From assembly GCA_947002045.1 (NCBI GenBank), contig CAMQJB010000036.1:1-21793 (forward strand): a stretch of 21,793 nt of DNA, given 5' to 3'. This stretch comes from an uncultured Collinsella sp. Lineage in GTDB: Bacteria; Actinomycetota; Coriobacteriia; Coriobacteriales; Coriobacteriaceae. A program made the translations under genes and the position numbers. The notes under the pieces are model-generated. The model had not been told where the DNA came from and made no database searches. It was given only the letters and a program-made list of their open reading frames with translations. Position 1 is the stretch's first letter; every line of letters begins with the position of its first letter. Below are positions 7,261 through 13,951 of this stretch, one piece after another.

Positions 7261-7307
7261 GGCAGGGGCTCTTCCGTTGATGAACGGAAGAGCCCCTTGT
7301 TGCTTTT
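7261..7307 (+). terminator. Intrinsic terminator of the module (twin of 5316-5362)
   Basis: The stem pairs AGGGGCTCTTCCGTT (7264-7278) with AACGGAAGAGCCCCT (7283-7297) around a GATG loop. It is followed by TGTTGC and then five T. It lies 24 nt past the nucleotidyltransferase stop. Compared with the copy at 5316 the stem centre has CTT/AAG instead of CCC/GGG, a compensated double change that keeps pairing intact. Confidence 0.9.
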
Positions 7308-7332
7308 TGATTGTCGTAACTAGTCAGAGGTT

Positions 7333-7457
7333 CGCCGGGACGGGGCGCGGGATTTGGTCGATTGCGAGTTCTGCACGAGCCGGAGAGCACTTAATGTGCT
7401 CTCCGTTCGAGCGGGACTGTCCGAGCAGGCGATCAAACCCCGCGCCCCGTCCCGGCG
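7333..7457 (-). repeat. Two-tier inverted repeat after manA (copy B)
   Basis: Outer arms 7333-7356 and 7434-7457 pair at 23 of 24 positions, the exception being a G.U wobble in manA-sense RNA. The inner hairpin is GGAGAGCAC-TTAAT-GTGCTCTCC (7382-7404). Read on the minus strand it starts about 20 nt after the manA stop and its core aligns with copy A (5102-5231). The outer arm sequences of the two copies are unrelated yet each is self-complementary. Confidence 0.88.
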
Positions 7458-7477
7458 AGCGCTTGGGGACCGGTGAC

Positions 7478-8410
7478 CTACAGGTGGCTGACAATCAGTT
7501 CCATATTGCCCTCGAGCTCAATCTTGTCCACGGTGCTCGGAGCTAGCAGGTGGCTTCCCTTGTGGACGGGGTCGCCGCAGACGGTGCCTTCGCCGTCGAT
7601 GACCGACAGGCACATGAAGGGCCAGCGCTGGTCGAGGGTCTTGCTGCCGTCGACACGCACGCGATCGACGGTGTAGCAGGAGTTAGACTCGAGCTCGGTC
7701 ACGCCGTCCACCTCGGGCGCGGTCACCGTGCCGTCGGTCGGAGCCTGAGCATCAAAGTCGATGCAGTCGAGGCTCTGCTCAATGTGCAGCGGGCGCAGCT
7801 TGCCATCGGTGCCGGGACGGTCGTAGTCGTACAGGCGATATGTCACGTCGCTCGACTGCTGCGTCTCCAAAATGAGCGTGCCGGTCTTGATGGCGTGCAC
7901 GGTACCGGAATCAATCTGGAAAAAGTCGCCCTTGTGGATCGGCAACACGTTGAGCATGTCGTCCCAACGGCCTTCCTCGATCATCTGTGCGGCCTCGGCG
8001 CGGTCCTTGGTACGCTGGCCGACGATGATTGTGGCGCCGGGCTCGCAGTCCAGCACATACCAGCACTCGGTTTTGCCCAAGCTGCCGTTCTCGTGCTTGG
8101 CGGCGTACTCGTCGTTGGGGTGAATCTGGATCGAAAGGTCGTCCTTGGCGTCCAGAATCTTGATGAGCAGCGGGAACTCCTTGCCTTCACAGTTGCCAAA
8201 GAGCTCGCGGTGCTCGGCCCACAGCCACGACAGCGTGTGGCCGGCGTACGGGCCCTCAGCGATCTGGCAGTCGCCGTTGGGGTGGGCCGAGATGGCCCAG
8301 CACTCACCGATGGGACCATCGGGAATGTCGTAACCAAATACGGTTTCGAGCTGGCGGCCGCCCCAGATCTTCTCGTGAAAAATCGGCGTCAGCTTAAACA
8401 AATCGGACAT
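7478..8410 (-). CDS. manA: Mannose-6-phosphate isomerase, class I
   Basis: This cupin zinc enzyme interconverts mannose 6-phosphate and fructose 6-phosphate, linking mannose use to glycolysis and supplying mannose units for glycans. It is 310 residues, typical of the shorter Firmicutes/Actinobacteria form. Zinc-site motifs are visible: QIHPND (95-100), KTECWYVL with the ligand Glu (about 115), and DSGTVHAI with a ligand His. KIWGG near the N-terminus is also conserved. I chose the ATG at 8410 because GGGAG lies 7 nt upstream; the ATG two codons earlier is too close to it and the longer frame adds a non-family extension. It follows the gntR gene on the same strand with a 72-nt gap, so both may be one transcript. 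Confidence 0.93.
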   Translation of the reverse strand: MSDLFKLTPIFHEKIWGGRQLETVFGYDIPDGPIGECWAISAHPNGDCQIAEGPYAGHTLSWLWAEHRELFGNCEGKEFPLLIKILDAKDDLSIQIHPNDEYAAKHENGSLGKTECWYVLDCEPGATIIVGQRTKDRAEAAQMIEEGRWDDMLNVLPIHKGDFFQIDSGTVHAIKTGTLILETQQSSDVTYRLYDYDRPGTDGKLRPLHIEQSLDCIDFDAQAPTDGTVTAPEVDGVTELESNSCYTVDRVRVDGSKTLDQRWPFMCLSVIDGEGTVCGDPVHKGSHLLAPSTVDKIELEGNMELIVSHL

Positions 8411-8482
8411 GTGCATACTCCCATAAGGTTGTGCAGGTGCCGCGTAAGACAGCTCAAAACGAGCACCCACCGGATTACAAAA

Positions 8483-9200
8483 CTAGGCCAGCGTTACGTT
8501 GTGCAGCTCAAAGCGGTCGCCTACGTTGTGCGAGATAGAATATTCAAACGCGGTGCCGCTATCCAAGAAGCCAATCTGGTTGAGTTCGAGCAGGGGAGAG
8601 CCGGGTTTGGTATCCAGGCGCTCGGCTTCTTCCTCGGTTGCCGCCACGGCGCGTATGGTGCGATGGAAGCTCGAAATCTTCAGCCCGCATTGCTCGCGGA
8701 TAAAGCCGTAGACCGATCCGTACAGGTCCTTCTTTTTAAGGCCCGGGATCAGTTCGAGCGGCATATAGGTGTACTCGATAACGATGGGCTTCTCGTCGAC
8801 CTGGCGCACGCGCACGATGTGATAGGCAAAGTCATCCTCGGCAATTCCCAGCTGGGCTGCGATGTCCGCTGGTGGATTAACAATCGAGAAATCGTAGACC
8901 ACCGAGGTCACCTTCTCCCCGCGGTGCTCATACGAAAACCCTGGGCACGGTCGTTTTTGCCCTGGAAAAACGCCTGGCCGGGAAGTCCCGCCGTGTCCTT
9001 AACGTAGGTACCCGATCCACGACGGCTGGTAATAAGACCTTCCTCGGTGATTTGCTCGATAGCTCGTTTGACGGTGATTTTGGAAACGCTATAGAGCTCG
9101 CAGAACTCAACGACGGTGGGAAGCTTGTCGCCCGGTTTAAGAGCACCACCTCGATACTTCGACGAATATCTGCAGCTATCGCCTCGTATTTGGGAATCAA
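8483..9200 (-). pseudogene. GntR-family (UTRA) regulator, two frameshifts
   Basis: The translation of three frames joins into one GntR/HutC-type repressor. MIPKYEAIAADIRRSIE is read from a TTG at 9200 (AAGGAGG just upstream). Then GALKPGDKLPTVVEFCELYS...GSGTYVKD supplies the rest of the winged helix, and SYEHRGEKVTSVVYDF onward gives the UTRA effector domain to the stop. One base is missing at about 9149-9150 (between SIE and GALKPG), and one T in a T-run at 8935-8938 (sense). Adding two bases gives 720 nt, 239 residues, exactly the usual family length. UTRA repressors sense sugar phosphates or similar ligands; the neighbours manA and glk suggest hexose control. Either a recent pseudogene or two sequencing errors; the intact reading elsewhere favours error or very recent loss. 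Confidence 0.85.
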
Positions 9201-9537
9201 GGAACCTCCTTTCCAACTTGATTGAGAATAAAAGAAAGTATAGTCAACGCCTAAGTATCTCTATTGAGTTATTGAAAAGTTCGAGAAAGATAAAATCAAA
9301 AGACGCCCCGCTTGTAAAATCAGAGCGTTTTAAATGATAAACATCTGAGTAGTGTCGTGTTGAGGAATGATCGGTCCGAGGGCGGGACCGAACCGATATA
9401 GCGGCCAGCGAACCGAATCTCGTACTCTGCGTTTTCCCAGATAAAACCTGCCAAAACAAACCTGTCTCTTTTTGGTAGGTTTTTGCCTTGGGAGCGGTAC
9501 CATACAGGCAATGTTTAAACGAGAAAGGTGGGCTCTC
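9201..9537. promoter_or_regulatory. Divergent regulatory region gntR/glucokinase
   Basis: This is a 337-nt AT-rich gap with no supported gene. On the minus strand TTGACT (9245-9240) lies about 40 nt ahead of gntR and may be part of its promoter. ACCGA recurs at 9387, 9392 and 9412, with an inverted TCGGT at 9371, forming a 7-bp hairpin (9371-9377 with 9385-9391). A 14-bp stem (9443-9456 with 9470-9483) ending in T5 is terminator-like. TACCAT at 9498-9503 is the likely glucokinase -10. The ACCGA cluster is a candidate regulator-binding site. Confidence 0.45.
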
Positions 9538-10491
9538 ATGGAACCTAAGCAGTACTACATCGGCATTGACGTCGGCGGCACTTCGGTTAAGGAGGGCCTG
9601 TTCGACGAGGACGGAAACCTGCTTGCCAAGGCCAGCGTGCCCACGCCTCCCATCGTTGACGCTGCGGGCTTTGCCGCGGTGACCGAGGCTATCGACCAGG
9701 TGGTCGCCAAGGCGCAGATTCCGCGTGCCTTTGTGGCAGGCATTGGCCTGGCCGTTCCGTGCCCCATCCCGGCGTCGGGCGATGCCAAGGTCAAGGCCAA
9801 CATTGCCATTAACCTGCCCGAGCTGAGGATTGCCATTCAAAAGCACTGCCCCGACGCGGTCGTTAAGTACGAGAACGATGCCAACGCCGCTGCTATGGGC
9901 GAGGCCTGGCTCGGCTCTGCCAAGGGCGTACAGAACGTGGTGATGGTCACCATCGGTACCGGTGTGGGCGGCGGCGTTATCGTTAACGGCGACGTGGTAT
10001 CGGGCGTTGTGGGCGCCGGCGGCGAGATTGGCCACATGTGCCTGAACCCGGCCGAGGAGCGCACCTGCGGCTGTGGCGGCCATGGCCACCTAGAGCAGTA
10101 TTCCAGTGCCACCGGCGTGGTGAGCAATTACCTGGCCGAGTGCAAGAAGGCGGGCGTCGACCCCATCGAACTCACCGGCCCCTCCGATTCCAAGGACGTG
10201 TTCCAGGCCTGCCGCGAGGGCGACAAGCTCGCGCTGGCCGCGGCCGACACCATGGCCGACTATCTCGGCCGTGCTCTGGCACTTATCGCCAACGTGGTCG
10301 ACCCCGAGATGTTCCTGATCGGTGGCGGCGCCTCCGCCTCGGCCGATGTCTACCTCGACAAGGCTCGCGAGTACTTCCAGCGCTACGCGCTCTCTGCCTC
10401 GCGCGAGACGCCCATTAAGGTCGCTTCGCTCGGAAACGACGCCGGCATCATCGGTGCCGCCTACGTAGCTCTGCGCGCCGCCGGCAAATAG
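9538..10491 (+). CDS. glk: ROK-family glucokinase
   Basis: Cytoplasmic kinase that phosphorylates glucose (or a related hexose) with ATP. The 317-residue product has the ROK layout: N-terminal phosphate loop YIGIDVGGTSVK (7-18), PCP-containing sugar-site segment, ENDANAAAMGEAWLG, the GTGVGGG phosphate-binding turn, GGEIGHM, and the cysteine-rich ROK signature TCGCGGHGHLE with its zinc ligands. This matches actinobacterial and Firmicutes GlcK proteins rather than NanK or transcriptional ROK repressors, since there is no N-terminal helix-turn-helix. The ATG at 9538 has AAAGGTGG upstream; earlier in-frame starts lack one. It is divergent from manA and gntR, so the regulator may control it. Substrate preference among hexoses is inferred. 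Confidence 0.9.
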   Translation: MEPKQYYIGIDVGGTSVKEGLFDEDGNLLAKASVPTPPIVDAAGFAAVTEAIDQVVAKAQIPRAFVAGIGLAVPCPIPASGDAKVKANIAINLPELRIAIQKHCPDAVVKYENDANAAAMGEAWLGSAKGVQNVVMVTIGTGVGGGVIVNGDVVSGVVGAGGEIGHMCLNPAEERTCGCGGHGHLEQYSSATGVVSNYLAECKKAGVDPIELTGPSDSKDVFQACREGDKLALAAADTMADYLGRALALIANVVDPEMFLIGGGASASADVYLDKAREYFQRYALSASRETPIKVASLGNDAGIIGAAYVALRAAGK

Positions 10492-10501
10492 CTGGTGCAA
10501 A

Positions 10502-10570
10502 GGGGGCAGACTTCGCTCCAACACTTGCCCCAAAATATGCCGTGGCCCTTCCGTCTGCGAAGGCTCGGCA
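10502..10570 (+). terminator. Weak hairpins between glk and ppaC
   Basis: Two modest dyads follow glk: GGGGCA (10503-10508) with TGCCCC (10526-10531), followed by AAAA, and TGCCG with CGGCA (about 10538-10570) enclosing CCTTC/GAAGG. Neither has a good T-tract. They may terminate glk transcription. TACCAT at 10580-10585 is a likely -10 for ppaC. Confidence 0.35.
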
Positions 10571-10623
10571 TCGGCGTGCTACCATAGCTACGTCCAAGTA
10601 CACATATCAAGTGGAGGATATCC

Positions 10624-11547
10624 ATGGCAAACGTTCTTGTCTTTGGTCACCAGAACCCCGATAACGACGCCATCATGAGCGCCGTCGTCCTGTCCCAGCT
10701 GCTCAACCAGGTTGAGTATGCCGGCAACACCTACGAGGCCTGCGCCCTTGGTCAGCTTCCGGCCGAGTCCGCCAAGCTGCTCGCCGACGCCGGCATCGCC
10801 GAGCCCCGCGTGATCGAGTCCGTCGAGGCCGGTCAGCTCGTCGTCCTCACCGACCACAACGAGTCTGCCCAGTCCGTCGCTGGCCTTAAGGACGCCACGG
10901 TCTTTGGCGTTGTCGATCATCACCGCATCGGCGACTTCGAGACCGCCGGCCCGCTGCACTACATCTGCCTGCCCTGGGGCTCCAGCTGCACCATCGTCAC
11001 CAAGCTCGCCGGCGTGCTCGGCGTTGAGCTTTCCGACGTCCAGGCTAAGCTGCTGCTCTCGGCCATGATGACCGACACGCTCATGCTCAAGAGCCCCACC
11101 ACCACCGATGTCGACCGCGCCGTCGCCGCCAAGCTCGGCGAGCAGGTGGGCGTCGACCCGGTCAAGTTTGGCATGGAGGTCTTCCTCACCCGTCCGTCTG
11201 GCTCTTTCACCGCAGCCGAGATGGTCGGCAACGACATCAAGATGTTCGAGCCCGCCGGCAAGAAGCTGCTCATCGGCCAGTACGAGACTGTCGACAAGAC
11301 CCGCGCACTCGGCATGATCGACGAGATTCGCGAGGCCATGCGCGCCTACGCCGCCGAGAAGGGTGCCGACGGCATTGTCCTGTGCATCACTGACATCATG
11401 GAGGAGGGCTCGCAGGTCCTGCTCGAGGGCGAGACCGAGGCTGCTCAGAAGGGCCTGGGCATTGCCGACGAGCACGACGGCGTCTGGATGCCGGGCGTCC
11501 TCTCCCGTAAGAAGCAGGTCGCTGCCCCCATCATGGCCGCCTGCTAG
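10624..11547 (+). CDS. ppaC: Manganese-dependent inorganic pyrophosphatase, family II
   Basis: This cytoplasmic DHH-family enzyme hydrolyses pyrophosphate to phosphate and so drives biosynthetic reactions. The 307-residue product has all family II hallmarks: FGHQNPDNDAI (residues 7-17; His9, Asp13 and Asp15 bind metal), TDHNE, the DHH motif VVDHHRIGDFET, the conserved LLLSAMMTDTLMLKSPT, and the C-terminal SRKKQV substrate loop. There are no CBS domains, so it is the unregulated short form. The ATG has GGAGG at 10613-10617, 6 nt upstream. An intrinsic terminator follows. Confidence 0.96.
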   Translation: MANVLVFGHQNPDNDAIMSAVVLSQLLNQVEYAGNTYEACALGQLPAESAKLLADAGIAEPRVIESVEAGQLVVLTDHNESAQSVAGLKDATVFGVVDHHRIGDFETAGPLHYICLPWGSSCTIVTKLAGVLGVELSDVQAKLLLSAMMTDTLMLKSPTTTDVDRAVAAKLGEQVGVDPVKFGMEVFLTRPSGSFTAAEMVGNDIKMFEPAGKKLLIGQYETVDKTRALGMIDEIREAMRAYAAEKGADGIVLCITDIMEEGSQVLLEGETEAAQKGLGIADEHDGVWMPGVLSRKKQVAAPIMAAC

Positions 11548-11566
11548 GTTTAGTTGACTAAACGCC

Positions 11567-11607
11567 ACGACCGGATCGCGGACGCCCCGCGCTCCGGTCG
11601 TTTTTTG
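11567..11607 (+). terminator. Intrinsic terminator of ppaC
   Basis: ACGACCGGA (11567-11575) pairs with TCCGGTCGT (11593-11601), with an inner CGCGG/CCGCG stem, followed by a T-tract (TTTTTT at 11601-11606). A short palindrome GTTTAGTTGACTAAAC (11548-11563) sits directly at the ppaC stop and may add a second pause structure. Confidence 0.9.
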
Positions 11608-11634
11608 TGCACGGCGCCGCGTCGTCTCTTGGAC

Positions 11635-11697
11635 AGGCGTGCCCGTGCCGTTGAGCAAATAATGTTCAACCTGTGGTTCCGCTTTTCGGCCACGCCT
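11635..11697 (+). ncRNA. Possible structured leader RNA upstream of nhaA
   Basis: A three-way junction can be drawn by eye. A closing stem pairs AGGC (11635-11638) with GCCT (11694-11697). One arm is GTTGAGC-AAATAAT-GTTCAAC (11650-11670, one G.U). A second arm is GTGG-TT-CCG-CTTTT-CGG-CCAC (11673-11693). It lies between the ppaC terminator and a second terminator just before nhaA. No promoter was found that would place its 5' end, and GC-rich DNA folds easily, so this is only a candidate. Confidence 0.3.
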
Positions 11698-11745
11698 GCG
11701 TGCTTGTCGTGCAGGGTAGGCTAGATGCAAGCGTAATACGTTAGA

Positions 11746-11781
11746 GCGCGGCGCCGCCACTTGGGCGGGCCGTGCTTTTTT
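11746..11781 (+). terminator. Attenuator-like terminator in the nhaA leader
   Basis: A 12-bp stem, GCGCGGC (11746-11752) and CCGCC (11754-11758) with GGCGG (11764-11768) and GCCGTGC (11769-11775), has one bulged G and one G.U, an ACTTG loop, and is followed by six T. It ends only 33 nt before the nhaA ATG, which leaves no room for a promoter downstream. A GCACGGCGCCGCG copy at 11609-11621 could pair with its left arm as an alternative fold. A further 6-bp hairpin ACGGGA-GCTT-TCCCGT (11785-11800) abuts the ribosome binding site. Confidence 0.7.
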
Positions 11782-11814
11782 AAGACGGGAGCTTTCCCGT
11801 GAAAGGAGCCGCCC

Positions 11815-13173
11815 ATGGCAGCAACTGAGCAGCTGTTCAACGTTCGTGAGCGCAAGCGCTTTGAACGTCACGACATTTGGGAACGCATCACCGAGAACGG
11901 CACGATTTCCGCCGCCGTCATGGTCTTCGCCGCCATCGCCGCCGTCATTTGCGCCAATACCGATGCCTACGAGGCCATCCATCACTTTTTGGAGACCCCG
12001 CTGTATGTGGGTCTGGGCAACCTTACGGCCGGTCTCACCGTTGAGCTTTTCGTCAACGACTTCCTCATGGCGATTTTCTTTTTGTTGGTGGGCATTGAGC
12101 TTAAGTACGAGATGACGGTCGGCGAGCTCAAGAATCCGCGTCAGGCCATGCTTCCCATGCTGGCGGCCGTGGGCGGCGTCGTCGTTCCCGCCTGTATCTA
12201 CCTGATCTTCAACCATGCCGGCGCCCGCAACGGTTGGGCCATCCCCATGGCAACCGATATTGCCTTTGCGCTGGGCGTGCTATCGCTTTTGGGCAATCGC
12301 GTTCCCAACGGCGTGCGCGTGTTCTTCTCGACGCTCGCCATCGCCGACGACCTCATCTCCATCGCCGCCATCGCCATCTTCTACGGTCAGAGCCCCAATC
12401 CGTTTTGGTTGGGCGCCGCCGCGCTTGTGACCTGCGCGCTCGTGTGGCTCAACAAGACGCAGCATTACCGCCTTGCCCCGTATTCGGTACTGGGTCTGCT
12501 GTTGTGGTTCTGTATGTTCAAGAGCGGCGTGCACGCCACGCTTGCTGGCGTTATCTTGGCCTTTACCATCCCGGCCAAGTGCGGCGTCAAGCTCGATAGC
12601 CTCACCGATTGGTTGGGCGAGTGCCTGCCGCTGCTCGATGACCGCTACGACGACGAGGCGCACATCTTGGGCCAGCATGACTTTACCGTCTCGACCACCA
12701 GGGTCGAGCGCGTCATGCACCGCGTGACCCCGCCGCTCATCCGCATGGAGCGTCTGATCTCCACACCGGTCAACTTTGTGATTCTGCCGATCTTTGCGTT
12801 CGTGAACGCACAGGTTCGCCTGGTAGGCGTGGATATGAGCACGTTGCTCACCGACCCGGTGACGCTCGGCGTGTACTTTGGCATGCTGCTGGGCAAGCCG
12901 ATTGGTATTTTTGGCATGACATTTGCCCTGGTCAAGCTCAAGGCTTGCCAGTTGCCGCGCAACGTCAACTGGCACATGATTGCCGGTGTGGGCATTCTGG
13001 GCGGCATCGGCTTTACGATGTCGATCCTCATCAGCGGCCTCGCTTTCCCGACGGCCGAGTTTGAGGTTCTTGCCGCCAAGGCTGCCATTCTTGCCGGTTC
13101 GGTCACCGCGGCCGTGCTCGGCATGATCTACATGAGTGTGGTCTGCAAGCACCCCGCGCCCAAGAACGAGTAA
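11815..13173 (+). CDS. nhaA: Na+/H+ antiporter NhaA
   Basis: Inner-membrane antiporter exporting sodium in exchange for protons, for pH and sodium homeostasis. The 452-residue product has the NhaA signatures: NDFLMAIFFLLVGIELKYE (81-99), PMATDIAFALGVLSLLG (144-160, with Asp148), and LAIADDLISI (174-183), whose paired Asp178/Asp179 correspond to the ion-binding pair of E. coli NhaA; FTMSI occurs late, as in the family. About eleven or twelve hydrophobic segments are expected. It is longer than E. coli NhaA (388) through a charged N-terminal leader and an Asp/His-rich loop near 265-300. The ATG has AAAGGAG 6 nt upstream. A terminator-like hairpin sits in its leader, hinting at attenuation. Confidence 0.95.
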   Translation: MAATEQLFNVRERKRFERHDIWERITENGTISAAVMVFAAIAAVICANTDAYEAIHHFLETPLYVGLGNLTAGLTVELFVNDFLMAIFFLLVGIELKYEMTVGELKNPRQAMLPMLAAVGGVVVPACIYLIFNHAGARNGWAIPMATDIAFALGVLSLLGNRVPNGVRVFFSTLAIADDLISIAAIAIFYGQSPNPFWLGAAALVTCALVWLNKTQHYRLAPYSVLGLLLWFCMFKSGVHATLAGVILAFTIPAKCGVKLDSLTDWLGECLPLLDDRYDDEAHILGQHDFTVSTTRVERVMHRVTPPLIRMERLISTPVNFVILPIFAFVNAQVRLVGVDMSTLLTDPVTLGVYFGMLLGKPIGIFGMTFALVKLKACQLPRNVNWHMIAGVGILGGIGFTMSILISGLAFPTAEFEVLAAKAAILAGSVTAAVLGMIYMSVVCKHPAPKNE

Positions 13174-13217
13174 AAGCTCGAAAAAAGACACCAGAACCGG
13201 TTTGGATGCGTTCGAAA

Positions 13218-13229
13218 CTCGGATCCGAG
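13218..13229. repeat. 12-bp perfect palindrome after nhaA
   Basis: CTCGGATCCGAG is a perfect palindrome in the nhaA/13547 convergent gap. It is too short to act as a terminator and no function can be assigned. Confidence 0.4.
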
Positions 13230-13269
13230 CGCTACTGGCCCCCTGCCAGATACCCCCCGTGGTCAAAAA

Positions 13270-13301
13270 ACGCCGTTTGTGAGTACTGTCACAAACGGCG
13301 T
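13270..13301 (+). terminator. Perfect 12-bp hairpin downstream of nhaA
   Basis: ACGCCGTTTGTG (13270-13281) pairs perfectly with CACAAACGGCGT (13290-13301) around AGTACTGT. A-rich sequence precedes it and ATCATTTTA follows, so it can terminate in either direction, most likely for nhaA. Its centre, TGAGTACTGTCAC, recurs inverted at 13455-13467. Confidence 0.65.
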
Positions 13302-13467
13302 ATCATTTTAGGTGCGGAAAATAATGAACAAATTTATAAGAACTGTACGTTAATGAGTGACCATCGACTTCCAATTTGGCGCTAGCTGACGGTGATTAGG
13401 GAGTTTCAAGTCGAGTTTTGCCGATTTCGACCAAGAAACGCTGCTACTAAAAAGGTGACAGTACTCA
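13280..13467. repeat. AT-rich segment bounded by 13-bp inverted repeats
   Basis: TGAGTACTGTCAC (13280-13292) and its exact reverse complement GTGACAGTACTCA (13455-13467) bracket about 160 nt of noticeably AT-rich DNA with no open frame. It lies between two convergent genes. The size, terminal repeats and base composition resemble a miniature inverted-repeat element, but no target duplication was identified. Confidence 0.4.
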
Positions 13468-13500
13468 TATTTGCCCTTTTTTGGCCACAAGCCCTAAAAC

Positions 13501-13548
13501 AAGCCTCGCCAGGGTCGGGAAACGGGCCAAATGCCGGCCTCGAGGCTT
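13501..13548 (-). terminator. Weak terminator of the small minus-strand gene
   Basis: AAGCCTCG (13501-13508) is the inverted copy of CGAGGCTT (13541-13548), which includes the stop of the 84-residue gene. On the minus strand the dyad is followed by GTTTTAGGG. The loop is long (32 nt), so termination may be weak or Rho-dependent. Confidence 0.4.
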
Positions 13549-13801
13549 ATTCCACGGTGCCGTAGACGGCGCCCCAGCCGTGGGCGGCCAAGGCGGAGTT
13601 GAGCTGGTCGCAAAGCGATTGGCGGTCGTAGTAGCCGGGCGGCAAAAGGTTGACGATTTCCATGAGGTCGGGCGCGAGGTCCAAGATCTCGGCCTGCACG
13701 ATGAGATCCAGGCGGTCGATGGCGCGGCGGTCATAAAACAGTCCGTCGACCAGGCGCTGCAGGTCGCCGAATTCCTCGGCCTGGAACGATCCGTACTCCA
13801 T
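13547..13801 (-). CDS. Small acidic protein of unknown function (84 aa)
   Basis: I do not recognise this protein. The start at 13801 is fixed by AAGGAGG 5 nt upstream and gives MEYGSFQAEEFGDLQRLVDG and onward, 84 residues; a longer frame to 13831 lacks a ribosome binding site. The sequence is acidic and mostly helical by composition, with no signal peptide, membrane segment or cysteine cluster. A LLPPGYYDRQ turn occurs at about residues 52-61. Codon use matches the neighbours. It is divergent from the aminotransferase gene, and the two may share the 13802-13951 promoter region. The clear ribosome binding site and G/C-biased third positions support a real gene. Confidence 0.7.
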   Translation of the reverse strand: MEYGSFQAEEFGDLQRLVDGLFYDRRAIDRLDLIVQAEILDLAPDLMEIVNLLPPGYYDRQSLCDQLNSALAAHGWGAVYGTVE

Positions 13802-13904
13802 AGTGCCTCCTTGGGCGCCCCACACCGGCATGCGCGGCGATGTCGTAATTCATTGCGATGGACTTAATCTATCACGGCTTCATACCGTTGCGGCAGTGGC
13901 GGTC

Positions 13905-13910
13905 TATACT
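13905..13910 (+). promoter_or_regulatory. Probable -10 box of the aminotransferase gene
   Basis: TATACT lies 42 nt before the ATG, in the same form as the boxes ahead of pcrA and tatB. No convincing -35 is visible at the standard distance. Confidence 0.4.
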
Positions 13911-13951
13911 TAGACGAACTGCAACGTCCCGCTTCGCGAAAGGTCGCACCC

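Noticed and set aside
10588..12216. Minus-strand frame spanning ppaC and the start of nhaA
   Set aside because: It crosses two real genes and two terminators; the product has no motifs and is explained by codon bias.
13205..13235. TTCGAAAC near a short hairpin, resembling a tRNA T-arm
   Set aside because: No acceptor stem, anticodon arm or CCA can be fitted around it; the hairpin is a simple 12-bp palindrome.
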